Assembly (NCBI RefSeq): GCF_036321025.1
Contig: NZ_JAZAPB010000002.1
Span: forward strand, 558,001 to 622,000
Reading direction: 5' to 3'
Length of the DNA: 64,000 bases
Origin: Alteraurantiacibacter hainanensis
GTDB lineage: Bacteria; Pseudomonadota; Alphaproteobacteria; Sphingomonadales; Sphingomonadaceae
This document shows, in pieces, positions 1 to 6,159 of the stretch (its first letter is position 1; each line of letters opens with the position of its first letter). A program made the translations under genes and the position numbers. Below the pieces are notes generated by a model. The model was not told the origin of the DNA and ran no database searches. It saw only the letters and a list, made by a program, of their open reading frames with translations.

Positions 1-466
1 TGCTCCGACACCCTCCACGCAGTCTGCTCGCTGCCTGGTGCTGCTTCCTCGCCAGGCTCTGCGTCCGGCTCGGCCCGCGAAAGCAGGATCGGCACTTCGC
101 CGCCCGCAAGCGTGCCAACTCGCTCAAGATTAGGTGCAAGCCCGTCCTGCAGTGTTCCTTCCGAGTTGTTCGACAGTTCGGCGAACGGCACAAGTTCACC
201 ACCGGAATCCAGCGAGGCCTGAAGCGCCCGGGCCATTGTCGCTCCGCGGAGACTCCTTCGAGCGCGAAGTAGTTACCCGCGGATTCGTAATCCTGCTCCA
301 CCAAGGCGCGGATAAGAGCCGTCACCGCCGAACGCGGAGTTACTCGACCGAAGGGATGGACAGGCGCGGCCGTGGTCTCCTCTTGTTCGGGAACAGGCTG
401 TTGGGCCCTGACCTCCTTAGGTAAGGCAATCAGGATCCCCAGAAGAAGAAGGATGGGGTGAGGCAA
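1..466 (-). pseudogene. MscS-family mechanosensitive channel, N-terminal part, frameshifted and cut by window edge
   Basis: Read on the minus strand from a TTG at 466 (AGGGA 9 nt upstream) this encodes a signal peptide (hydrophobic run ending VRA before QQ) and then a segment with FGRVTPRSAVTALI and QDYESAGNYFAL. That is the periplasmic N-terminal pattern of long MscS-type channels. Near 236-260 the homology moves to the -1 frame, where ARALQASLDSGGELVPF and LERVGTLAGGEVPILLSRAE continue the same domain to position 1. This fits loss of one base. The channel pore would lie off the left edge. It could be a true pseudogene or a sequencing error; the decayed neighbour argues for decay. Family assignment is from motif recall. 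Confidence 0.6.
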
Positions 467-561
467 CGCATGGAGTCCCTAAGAGCGCCATTAGCTTCAG
501 GACTCAAGCGCACGCGGGTTTCGGCGTCTTCAAAAACATGGAGACAGGTGAGCCCGGCGAA

Positions 562-705
562 CTACCCGGCATGAGCCGTGCCTGTTCTGTCGGCAGACAG
601 GGCTGGCAGGATAATCGACCAGGATTGCCAGCTTCCACCAAGGCCATGAACCAGAAACAGCTCTTGTCGCTGTCCTGCGATGTGCGCCCTGAATGACGGA
701 GCCAT
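562..705 (-). pseudogene. alpha/beta-hydrolase N-terminal stub
   Basis: A 47-codon minus-strand reading frame starts at ATG 705 (or GTG 708) behind a strong AGGAGG. It reads LFLVHGLGGSWQSW, the oxyanion-hole HG strand-loop typical of alpha/beta-hydrolases, then a LPALSADR segment, and stops at 562. Normal members are about 250-300 residues with a GxSxG nucleophile elbow, which is absent here. No continuation of the fold could be found in other frames to the left, so most of the gene is deleted. The good ribosome site and lost body point to a recent truncation. Confidence 0.5.
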
Positions 706-1089
706 CACGAGTTCCTCCTCTCGCTGAGCCAACGGTCCCAAAGACGGCCGGGTCCATCATTTTTTCGGCGTGGGCGATCGCTCCTGTCTTCGAGCGATCC
801 GGCGATCGAAAAAGGACAACAAGTCCAGCGAGGACGGTTGATCCATGCCAAGAGTGCTGTTCTGGCAACAATGTCACCTGCGAAAGGCGGCTTCCACTTC
901 TTCAGGGAGCCAAAGCGGACAGACAGCTTACGGCCCAACTGCCGACATTGAGACTTCGTTGACCGAAAACATGGAACGTCCAAAACTCATTGACCGAACT
1001 GTTGGAACACTTCAGAGACGGATTTCGAGGGCTCGGGTGTAAAACGCACTGTAAAATGTGTTCTTATATCGCTGCCAAGTGATTGAAAT
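706..1089. other. intergenic stretch, no convincing gene
   Basis: All open frames here are short, overlap each other on both strands and show no recognisable domain. The stretch 905-945 (agccaaagcggacagacagc and its surroundings) looks like degenerate intergenic sequence rather than coding sequence. The last ~60 bp (1030-1089) are AT-richer and directly precede the tRNA-Gly half-copy, so they probably hold the original promoter of that tRNA gene (tgtaaaa and ttatat motifs). I see nothing else that can be supported. Confidence 0.4.
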
Positions 1090-1129
1090 GCGGGTGTAGC
1101 TCAATGGTAGAGCAGCAGCTTCCCAAGCT
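1090..1129 (+). repeat. 5' half of tRNA-Gly(CCC), 40-bp direct repeat (putative attachment site)
   Basis: These 40 bases are identical to 2547-2586, the 5' half of the intact tRNA-Gly including D arm, anticodon CCC and the first part of the 3' anticodon stem. Identity stops abruptly at 1130. The copy lacks the T arm and acceptor 3' strand, so it cannot make a tRNA. Same orientation and sharp ends are what site-specific integration into a tRNA gene leaves behind, with the incoming element having supplied a new 5' half for the functional gene downstream. Confidence 0.75.
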
Positions 1130-1274
1130 TATCGAAGCATTGAAATCATTGAGAATTCTGTCCCAAAGTATTCCAACATCGGCCTACTTTATGCGGTTTG
1201 TTGGAAGACTTTTTGTTCTGGGTGACGCTCAAGCAGTTCTTCTGACCATGTTGAAGGCGCGATGGCCCAAATGC

Positions 1275-1667
1275 TCACAGGGCTTCGAGCTTCTCGCCAG
1301 TCGCGCGTATTCCGAAACAGCCACTATCGACCGTCTCAGAAGTGCTGACCAGCTTCGGCCATACGTACAAGATGCGTGAGGCTTTTCGTTCAAAAGGCCA
1401 CTTCATGACTGCTGGCTGGGGGAAGAAGCCGACCAGTCTCGATCGCAAGAACAATTCGCGAGATGGCCGTTTGCTGGCAATACGCCTGTCGCCTGAAAGG
1501 ACGCACCAGCTTCCTTCGGAAGCCAACTTCTCGATCCAAACTTCGTCCGCCAGACTTCCGGTTTGGAACTTATCTCGCATGTGTACGACTAAATGATCTC
1601 CCTTAAAGAGCTCTGCGAGGCCTCGTCCGAGCTTTGGCGGAAGATTGTTGTCGATGAGCAATTTCAC
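1275..1667 (-). CDS. PIN-like toxin of the DUF5615 family
   Basis: Encodes 130 residues from a GTG start. The N-terminus KLLIDNNLPPKLGRGLAELF, with the conserved Asp-Asn-Asn, then DEVWIEKLA and a VLSGDRRIA strand match DUF5615 (COG4634), PIN-like nucleases predicted to be toxins cleaving RNA. The acidic residues D6, D42 and D60 would bind the metal. The gene starts 9 nt after the stop of the HTH/DUF433-like gene, so the two are co-translated in the antitoxin-first order usual for such pairs. The C-terminal ~25 residues look non-homologous and run into AT-rich sequence. RNase activity is inferred, not shown. Confidence 0.72.
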   Translation of the reverse strand: MKLLIDNNLPPKLGRGLAELFKGDHLVVHMRDKFQTGSLADEVWIEKLASEGSWCVLSGDRRIASKRPSRELFLRSRLVGFFPQPAVMKWPFERKASRILYVWPKLVSTSETVDSGCFGIRATGEKLEAL

Positions 1668-1676
1668 CGTGTGGCC

Positions 1677-2348
1677 TTAGCTATTCAGGCTCTTCTCGTA
1701 GGCGACGGCATCCCGAACGCTGCTTAGGCTGACTTCGAAAAGTCGCGCGACTGCGGCGGCGGAGCCTTCTGCCTCCACAGCTTGAGCAAGAATGGCAGTC
1801 GCAACACCGTGCTGGCTTTCGATTGGATGCCCGAAGGACCGGTTTGGATCAGCAACAATCGATTTCTTTCCGGGGACGAGCCACCAGCGTTCTGCACCAT
1901 CAGGACCGAATTCTAGATCCTTGAGGGATGGCTCAACGACCCTTTTGAACACACCCTGGCTGTGCTTGAGATCGATAAGGTGAGGCTCATCTAGGTCTTT
2001 CGTGATTTCCAGGAAGATAGTCTTGCCATCCGTCTTGAATTCTTGCGTCGAGAAAGGACGCTCATCACCGATGATATTTCGGGCGCGTTCGACACATGCT
2101 CGAATTGTTTGCAGCCCGATCCCTTGTTTCCTCAATGCGTTTACAATGCGAGCTTCGACCAAATCTCGGAAGCCGAGAAACAAGCCTTCGTCACTCGGCT
2201 CATACTGAGGATGCCAGAGGCTAGGCTCACTTTTCCCGTCATGGTCGTAGCCCAAAAGCCACCGGCGGAGTGTTATCGGGCGCATCCCGATCATTCGGGC
2301 TGCCTCCGGCGGGGTGTACACACCAATTCCAAGAGTTTGGGCGGTCAT
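1677..2348 (-). CDS. antitoxin: MerR-like HTH plus DUF433-like C-terminal domain
   Basis: A 223-residue protein from ATG 2348 with AGAGG just upstream. Residues ~10-32 (YTPPEAARMIGMRPITLRRW) are a MerR-type winged HTH. The middle (GLFLGFRDLVEARIVNALRK) resembles the following helical region. The C-terminus (~185-223, AVEAEGSAAAVARLFEVSLS) is a DUF433-like helix-turn-helix module found in partners of DUF5615 toxins. It probably neutralises the downstream toxin and autorepresses its own promoter. It is much longer than the ~75-residue classical DUF433 antitoxin. Assigned from motif pattern and gene pairing. Confidence 0.7.
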   Translation of the reverse strand: MTAQTLGIGVYTPPEAARMIGMRPITLRRWLLGYDHDGKSEPSLWHPQYEPSDEGLFLGFRDLVEARIVNALRKQGIGLQTIRACVERARNIIGDERPFSTQEFKTDGKTIFLEITKDLDEPHLIDLKHSQGVFKRVVEPSLKDLEFGPDGAERWWLVPGKKSIVADPNRSFGHPIESQHGVATAILAQAVEAEGSAAAVARLFEVSLSSVRDAVAYEKSLNS

Positions 2349-2354
2349 ACGCCT

Positions 2355-2384
2355 CTATAACCACAGTCCTTTAAGAAGCGACAA
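2355..2384 (-). promoter_or_regulatory. candidate sigma70 promoter of the toxin-antitoxin operon
   Basis: On the minus strand TTGTCG (2384-2379) and TTATAG (2360-2355) are separated by 18 bp and lie directly in front of the antitoxin start at 2348. The -10 is so close to the start that the leader would be very short. Sequence match only. Confidence 0.3.
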
Positions 2385-2546
2385 ACGAAAAAAATCATCA
2401 CCGGGACAGGTGCCGTCGAACGACGCCTGAATTGCTGGACAAGGGCTAGCTAAGTGGTAACAGCACGGGCTTGTTGGAATTGTTGGATGGAAGATGTTGG
2501 AAGGTTTCAATATCAACCAAATTTAATCCATAAAAATCAACAATTT

Positions 2547-2620
2547 GCGGGTGTAGCTCAATGGTAGAGCAGCAGCTTCCCAAGCTGACGACGAGGGTTC
2601 GATTCCCTTCACCCGCTCCA
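2547..2620 (+). tRNA. tRNA-Gly (anticodon CCC)
   Basis: A 74-nt gene with encoded 3' CCA. Acceptor GCGGGTG pairs with CACCCGC, the D arm is GCTC-AATGGTA-GAGC, the anticodon loop TTCCCAA gives CCC, and the T arm is GAGGG-TTCGATT-CCCTT. It closely resembles the E. coli tRNA-Gly(CCC). The anticodon stem has one non-pairing outer position (G/A). Its first 40 nt are duplicated exactly at 1090-1129, so the 5' half may have been delivered by an insertion. Confidence 0.95.
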
Positions 2621-2643
2621 GCTTTCGTATATGTCGAGAGCCG

Positions 2644-3192
2644 ATGCCTGCCTTTTTTCTCACCTTCGTAGCCGTCGCAGCCGCCATGCTGGCGGGGCGC
2701 GATGCGGTGCGGGTTGCGCGCTTGCGGGCTGCGCTGGGATGGAAGGCGCCGCTGTTCGCCACCGCGGCGCTGGCGGCGCTGGCGGGCGGGGGCTTGGCCG
2801 CTTGGATCGCGGGCGAGCTCGCGCCTCTCATTCCATCGGCGCTGAAGCCTATCGTCGTGGCCGTGGCGCTGGGGCTCGCCGGGATCGAGGTGCTGCTGCG
2901 CGCTGCGCCCGAAAAGCCGAAGGAGCCGACCCGCTCCATGGGCGCGATCACGCTGGTCCTGTTGCTGGGCATGGTGACCGATGCGAGCGGCTTCACCATC
3001 CTTTCGCTTGCCATCGCGACCGGAGAGCCGTTGCTGGCAGCGCTCGGCGGCGCATCCGGCGCGCTGCTTGTCCTGGTTACGGCCATTCTCGTGGGCGAAG
3101 ACTGGCTCCAGCTGCCGCTCCGGGCGCTGCGCAGGATCGTGGGGGCAGGATTGATCCTGGCGGCTCTCGCAATCGCAATCTACTCTCAATAG
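2644..3192 (+). CDS. multi-pass membrane protein, possibly UPF0016/TMEM165-like
   Basis: A 182-residue, very hydrophobic protein starting 23 nt after the tRNA. About six membrane segments are seen: ~2-18, 32-55, 65-85, 98-117, 122-150 and 158-178. A polar loop KPKEPTRS separates the halves. The layout recalls short UPF0016 (GDT1) membrane proteins, but the E-x-G-D-K-T signature of that family is not present, so the assignment is weak. It seems monocistronic, and the start codon has no strong ribosome site. Confidence 0.6.
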   Translation: MPAFFLTFVAVAAAMLAGRDAVRVARLRAALGWKAPLFATAALAALAGGGLAAWIAGELAPLIPSALKPIVVAVALGLAGIEVLLRAAPEKPKEPTRSMGAITLVLLLGMVTDASGFTILSLAIATGEPLLAALGGASGALLVLVTAILVGEDWLQLPLRALRRIVGAGLILAALAIAIYSQ

Positions 3193-3239
3193 CAACTATG
3201 TGATCGAGTGGGTCGATCAGGCCAACCGTGCTTAGTGTT

Positions 3240-3265
3240 GAAACCCTTGGCCAGCGTCGTCCGTT
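3240..3265 (+). promoter_or_regulatory. EcfG-like (general stress sigma) promoter of the dps gene
   Basis: GAAAC at 3240-3244, a 17-bp spacer and CGTT at 3262-3265 match the alphaproteobacterial EcfG consensus GGAAC-N16/17-CGTT at all but one base. The -10 lies 36 bp before the Dps start, the same spacing seen at the other EcfG-like sites in this window. Confidence 0.5.
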
Positions 3266-3301
3266 GGTGAGGTGAAGAGAAATCGAAAGGACGACATTGC
3301 A

Positions 3302-3763
3302 ATGGCTACCACCGGAGACAACTCGAAAACCGCGCTGATCGAAGGGCTGAACGGCCTGCTGGCCGATCACCTGGCGCTGTATTTCAAGACCAAGAACTTT
3401 CACTGGCACGTGACCGGCCCGCGCTTTCGCGACCTGCACCTGATGTTCGACGAACAGGCCGTAGAAATTCGCGACCAGATCGACGCGATCGGCGAACGCG
3501 TGCGCAAGAACGGGGCGCCGACGCTCACCTCCATCGCGTCCGTCGCCAAGGCGACGCAGATCGCCGACCAGGACGACACCGAACTGAGCGCCGAGGCGAT
3601 GGTGCGCGAACTGCGCGACGACAACCAGAAGGTGGTCGATCGGCTCAAGACCCTGAAGGAGCACGCCGAGAAGGCTGGCGACAACGCCACTGACGGGCTG
3701 CTGGACGACTGGACCGACATGGCCGAGGAGCGCGTCTGGTTCCTCACCTCGACGCTTCAGTAA
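3302..3763 (+). CDS. dps: Dps family DNA-protecting ferritin-like protein
   Basis: Encodes 153 residues from the ATG at 3302, chosen because GAAAGGA lies upstream and the product then begins MATTGDNSK; an upstream in-frame start at 3272 would add a charged tail. The ferroxidase region NFHWHVTGPRFRDLHLMFDE, with paired His and Asp/Glu ligands, is diagnostic. Dps dodecamers bind DNA, oxidise and store iron with peroxide, and protect the nucleoid in stress. An EcfG-like promoter stands upstream and a strong hairpin terminator downstream, so it is a single-gene unit of the general stress response. Confidence 0.93.
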   Translation: MATTGDNSKTALIEGLNGLLADHLALYFKTKNFHWHVTGPRFRDLHLMFDEQAVEIRDQIDAIGERVRKNGAPTLTSIASVAKATQIADQDDTELSAEAMVRELRDDNQKVVDRLKTLKEHAEKAGDNATDGLLDDWTDMAEERVWFLTSTLQ

Positions 3764-3788
3764 GAGGTTAGGCCTCGCCTGATAAACG

Positions 3789-3822
3789 AACCGCCGCGGC
3801 GCCCTCGCGTCGCGGCGGTTTT
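3789..3822 (+). terminator. rho-independent terminator after dps
   Basis: A perfect 10-bp inverted repeat, aaccgccgcg (3789-3798) and cgcggcggtt (3811-3820), with a 12-nt loop is followed by further Ts. It separates dps from pgl. Confidence 0.75.
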
Positions 3823-3840
3823 GCGTCTAACGCCGGCGGC

Positions 3841-4461
3841 ATGGCCGATATCGCAATCATAGAGAACGCCCCTGATACGCAGATAGCGTCCTTCATCGAA
3901 TCCGCCTTGCGTAAGGCGCTGGCCAAGGGGGAAGGGCCCGTCGCCATCAGCGTACCGGGCGGCTCGACCCCGTTCCCGATCATGCGCGAACTGGTAAAGG
4001 CAGACCTCGACTGGTCGCGCATCACCGTGTGGCCGGGCGACGACCGCGTGGTCCCCGAGGATCACGAGGCCAGCAACACGGGCAAGATCCGAGCCCTGTT
4101 CGAGCCCGTCGGCGCGCATGTCGCGGCGCTGACCGTAATGGAGCAGGTGCCGCATTTCGCCCTGGTATGGCTGGGCATGGGTGCCGACGGCCATGTGGCC
4201 AGCCTGTTTCCCAACACCGATCCGCAGGCGGACGATCCCGCCCCGATCCGCCGCCTCACGCCCGATCCGCTTCCGCCCGAGGCGCCGTTCGACAGGGTGA
4301 CGCTGACGATCCCGTCGCTGCTGGACAGCGATGCGATCATGTTCGTGATCCGGGGCGAGGAAAAGCGCGCCGTCTTCGATGCCGCCGCTGCGGGCAAGAG
4401 CGACCTGCCGGTGGCACGCCTGCTGGATGCGGCGGGCCAGAAGGTGACATGTTTCACCTGA
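3841..4461 (+). CDS. pgl: 6-phosphogluconolactonase
   Basis: A 206-residue DevB/SOL-family enzyme hydrolysing 6-phosphogluconolactone to 6-phosphogluconate, in the pentose phosphate or Entner-Doudoroff route. The N-terminal phosphosugar-binding motif SVPGGSTPFPIM, the WPGDDRVVP strand (usually DERxVP) and the MGADGHVASLFP loop are all present. It is slightly shorter than the usual ~230 residues. The ATG at 3841 has only a weak upstream purine stretch. Its 3' end overlaps the NUDIX gene by 13 nt, so the two are probably translated together. The zwf and edd genes that often accompany it are not in this window. Confidence 0.9.
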   Translation: MADIAIIENAPDTQIASFIESALRKALAKGEGPVAISVPGGSTPFPIMRELVKADLDWSRITVWPGDDRVVPEDHEASNTGKIRALFEPVGAHVAALTVMEQVPHFALVWLGMGADGHVASLFPNTDPQADDPAPIRRLTPDPLPPEAPFDRVTLTIPSLLDSDAIMFVIRGEEKRAVFDAAAAGKSDLPVARLLDAAGQKVTCFT

Positions 4462-4922
4462 TCCCCGCGCCGCTGCACCGCGCGCTCTATCGCGCAGGCC
4501 ACGGCCTGCGGCGGATATTCCTGCGTCACCTTGCCGGCGAAGTGCACGGATGCTGCATCATCGGGCGCGACCCGGACGGAAGCGTGCTGCTGGTGCGCCA
4601 CTCCTACGGCCCGCCCGTATGGGCCTTTCCCGGCGGCGGCATGCGCCAAGGGGAGGATGCGCTGGCCGCGGCCCTTCGCGAACTGCGGGAGGAACTGGAC
4701 TGCACGCTGCACGATCCCGTCCATCTGGGGGTTCAGCGCAACGAGTTCCTCGGCTCCATAAACCACGTGCGCGTGGTTACAGGCCAGGTTGCGGGCGTGC
4801 CCACGCCCGACATGCGCGAGGTGGTGGAGGCGCGGTTCTTCCCGCTTGACGCCCTGCCCGAAAATCGCAGCCGGACGGTGCATAAACGGCTGGCGATGCT
4901 GGTTGTCGCCGACGAAGGATAG
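4449..4922 (+). CDS. NUDIX hydrolase
   Basis: Encodes 157 residues starting at ATG 4449 inside the end of pgl. The NUDIX box is clear: GGMRQGE, seven residues, then RELREEL (pattern Gx5Ex7REUxEE). The Gly that normally follows EEx is replaced by Asp in EELDC. The preceding strand PVWAFPGG is typical. The family hydrolyses nucleoside diphosphates linked to another moiety; the substrate cannot be read from the sequence. The 13-nt overlap with pgl implies coupled expression. It converges on dinB with only 15 bp between the genes. Confidence 0.88.
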   Translation: MFHLIPAPLHRALYRAGHGLRRIFLRHLAGEVHGCCIIGRDPDGSVLLVRHSYGPPVWAFPGGGMRQGEDALAAALRELREELDCTLHDPVHLGVQRNEFLGSINHVRVVTGQVAGVPTPDMREVVEARFFPLDALPENRSRTVHKRLAMLVVADEG

Positions 4923-4937
4923 GCGCGCGGCGGCGTC

Positions 4938-6080
4938 TTACAGCAGCGAGAGCTGCGCGTCGTCGCGGCTGCGCTCTTCGCGATCCTCGCGGTCCAGGTT
5001 GCTGAGGGTCAGGCCCATGAGCCTGATCGGCATGGGCAGCGGCATCTCGTCCTCCAGGATCTCGCGCGCGATCGCGGCGAAACGGGCCTTGTCGGCCACC
5101 GGCTGCACCTGGCTGCGGGACCGGGTGGCGATCTGGAAATCGTTGAACTTGAGTTTCAGCGTCACCGTTCGGCCCTTCGCCTGATTGTCGGCGATCCGCT
5201 CCCATACGATGTCGATGATGCGCTCCAGCGTGTCGCGCAGTTCGTCGTCCGCCGAGATGTCCTCGCTGAAGGTTCGTTCTCCGCCGATGGACTTGCGGAT
5301 ACGGTTGGTGCGCACCGGACGCAGGTCGATCCCGCGCGCGGCGCGGTAGAGGTAGTCGCCGAAACTGCCGAAATGGCGCGAGAGCCATTCGCGATCCTTT
5401 TCGGCCAGGTCCGCGCCCGTCTCGATGCCCAGCCGCGCCATCTTCTCCGCGCCCTTGGGGCCGACCCCGTGAAACCGGCGGATCGGCAGCGACTGCACGA
5501 AGGCCGCGCCCTCGCCGGGCCGGATCACGCAGATGCCGTCGGGCTTGTTCTGATCGCTCGCCAGCTTGGCCAGGAACTTGTTGTAGGAAACGCCCGCGCT
5601 GGCCGTCAGCTGCGTGGTCTCGCGGATGTCGCGCCTTATCGCCTGGGCGATGGCCGTGGCCGAACCGATGCCGCGAATGTCGTCGGTTACATCGAGGTAG
5701 GCCTCGTCGAGGCTCAGCGGCTCCACGTGCGGGGTGTAGTGCCGGAAGATGCCGCGAATCTGCTCGGAGACCTCGCGATAGACGTCGAAGCGGCTCTTGC
5801 AGAAGATCAGGTCGGGGCATTTTCTCCGGGCCGTTACCGATGGCATGGCGCTGCGCACGCCGAACTTGCGCGCTTCGTAACTGGCGGCTGCCACCACGCC
5901 GCGCCCGCTTGAGCCGCCCACGGCAACGGGCTTTCCGCGCAGGTCGGGATTGTCGCGCTGTTCGACGCTGGCGAAGAAGGCATCCATGTCGACATGGATG
6001 ATCTTGCGCAGGCCCGTCGCCTCTGGCGGCAGCTCGTCGCCGTCCTCCAGGACCTTGTCAGCGTGTTGCGGATTCGCCAT
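4938..6080 (-). CDS. dinB: DNA polymerase IV (translesion polymerase)
   Basis: A 380-residue Y-family polymerase. Motif HVDMDAFFASVEQRDNP (residues 29-45) holds the first metal ligands, and SLDEAYLDVTD supplies the catalytic Asp-Glu pair. The helix-hairpin-helix FHGVGPKGAEKMARLGIETG and a little-finger domain with GRTVTLKLKFNDFQ follow. It lacks an obvious C-terminal QxxL[FL] clamp peptide; the protein ends DAQLSLL, which may serve that role (QLSLL). The polymerase copies past damaged bases. Transcription starts in the short gap shared with the divergent exporter gene. Confidence 0.95.
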   Translation of the reverse strand: MANPQHADKVLEDGDELPPEATGLRKIIHVDMDAFFASVEQRDNPDLRGKPVAVGGSSGRGVVAAASYEARKFGVRSAMPSVTARRKCPDLIFCKSRFDVYREVSEQIRGIFRHYTPHVEPLSLDEAYLDVTDDIRGIGSATAIAQAIRRDIRETTQLTASAGVSYNKFLAKLASDQNKPDGICVIRPGEGAAFVQSLPIRRFHGVGPKGAEKMARLGIETGADLAEKDREWLSRHFGSFGDYLYRAARGIDLRPVRTNRIRKSIGGERTFSEDISADDELRDTLERIIDIVWERIADNQAKGRTVTLKLKFNDFQIATRSRSQVQPVADKARFAAIAREILEDEMPLPMPIRLMGLTLSNLDREDREERSRDDAQLSLL

Positions 6081-6159
6081 CGCGCCGGACTATAGCCTTT
6101 TGGGCCGAGATTGACTTAATCCTTTTCTACAGGGGAGGGGGCGGGTAGGGCCGATAGTC

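Larger units (their letters stand above)
1130..2586. mobile_element. putative small integrated element carrying a toxin-antitoxin pair, bounded by tRNA-Gly repeats
   Basis: The ~1.46-kb segment lies between the two copies of the tRNA-Gly 5' half and is visibly AT-richer than the rest of the window. It carries only the minus-strand antitoxin/toxin operon and short non-coding flanks. No integrase, transposase or terminal inverted repeat is visible, so it would be a non-autonomous or decayed element. TGTTGGA heptamers cluster near both ends (1172, 1199; 2472, 2481, 2495). A tandem tRNA duplication followed by decay is the alternative. Confidence 0.5.

Noticed and set aside
905..945. Possible intergenic repeat element
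   Set aside because: It looks like a degenerate repeat seen in related genomes, but no second copy is visible in this window to confirm it.
2448..2500. tRNA-like string tagctaagtggtaacagcac before tRNA-Gly
   Set aside because: It resembles a D arm only; no anticodon, T arm or acceptor pairing follows.
2446..3195. Two long minus-strand open frames opposite the membrane protein gene next to tRNA-Gly
   Set aside because: Arg/Gln/Ala-rich translation typical of antisense frames in GC-rich DNA; they run across the tRNA gene.
4029..4448. N-terminal extension of the NUDIX frame
   Set aside because: It is an alternate reading of pgl; the NUDIX start overlaps the pgl stop by 13 nt.
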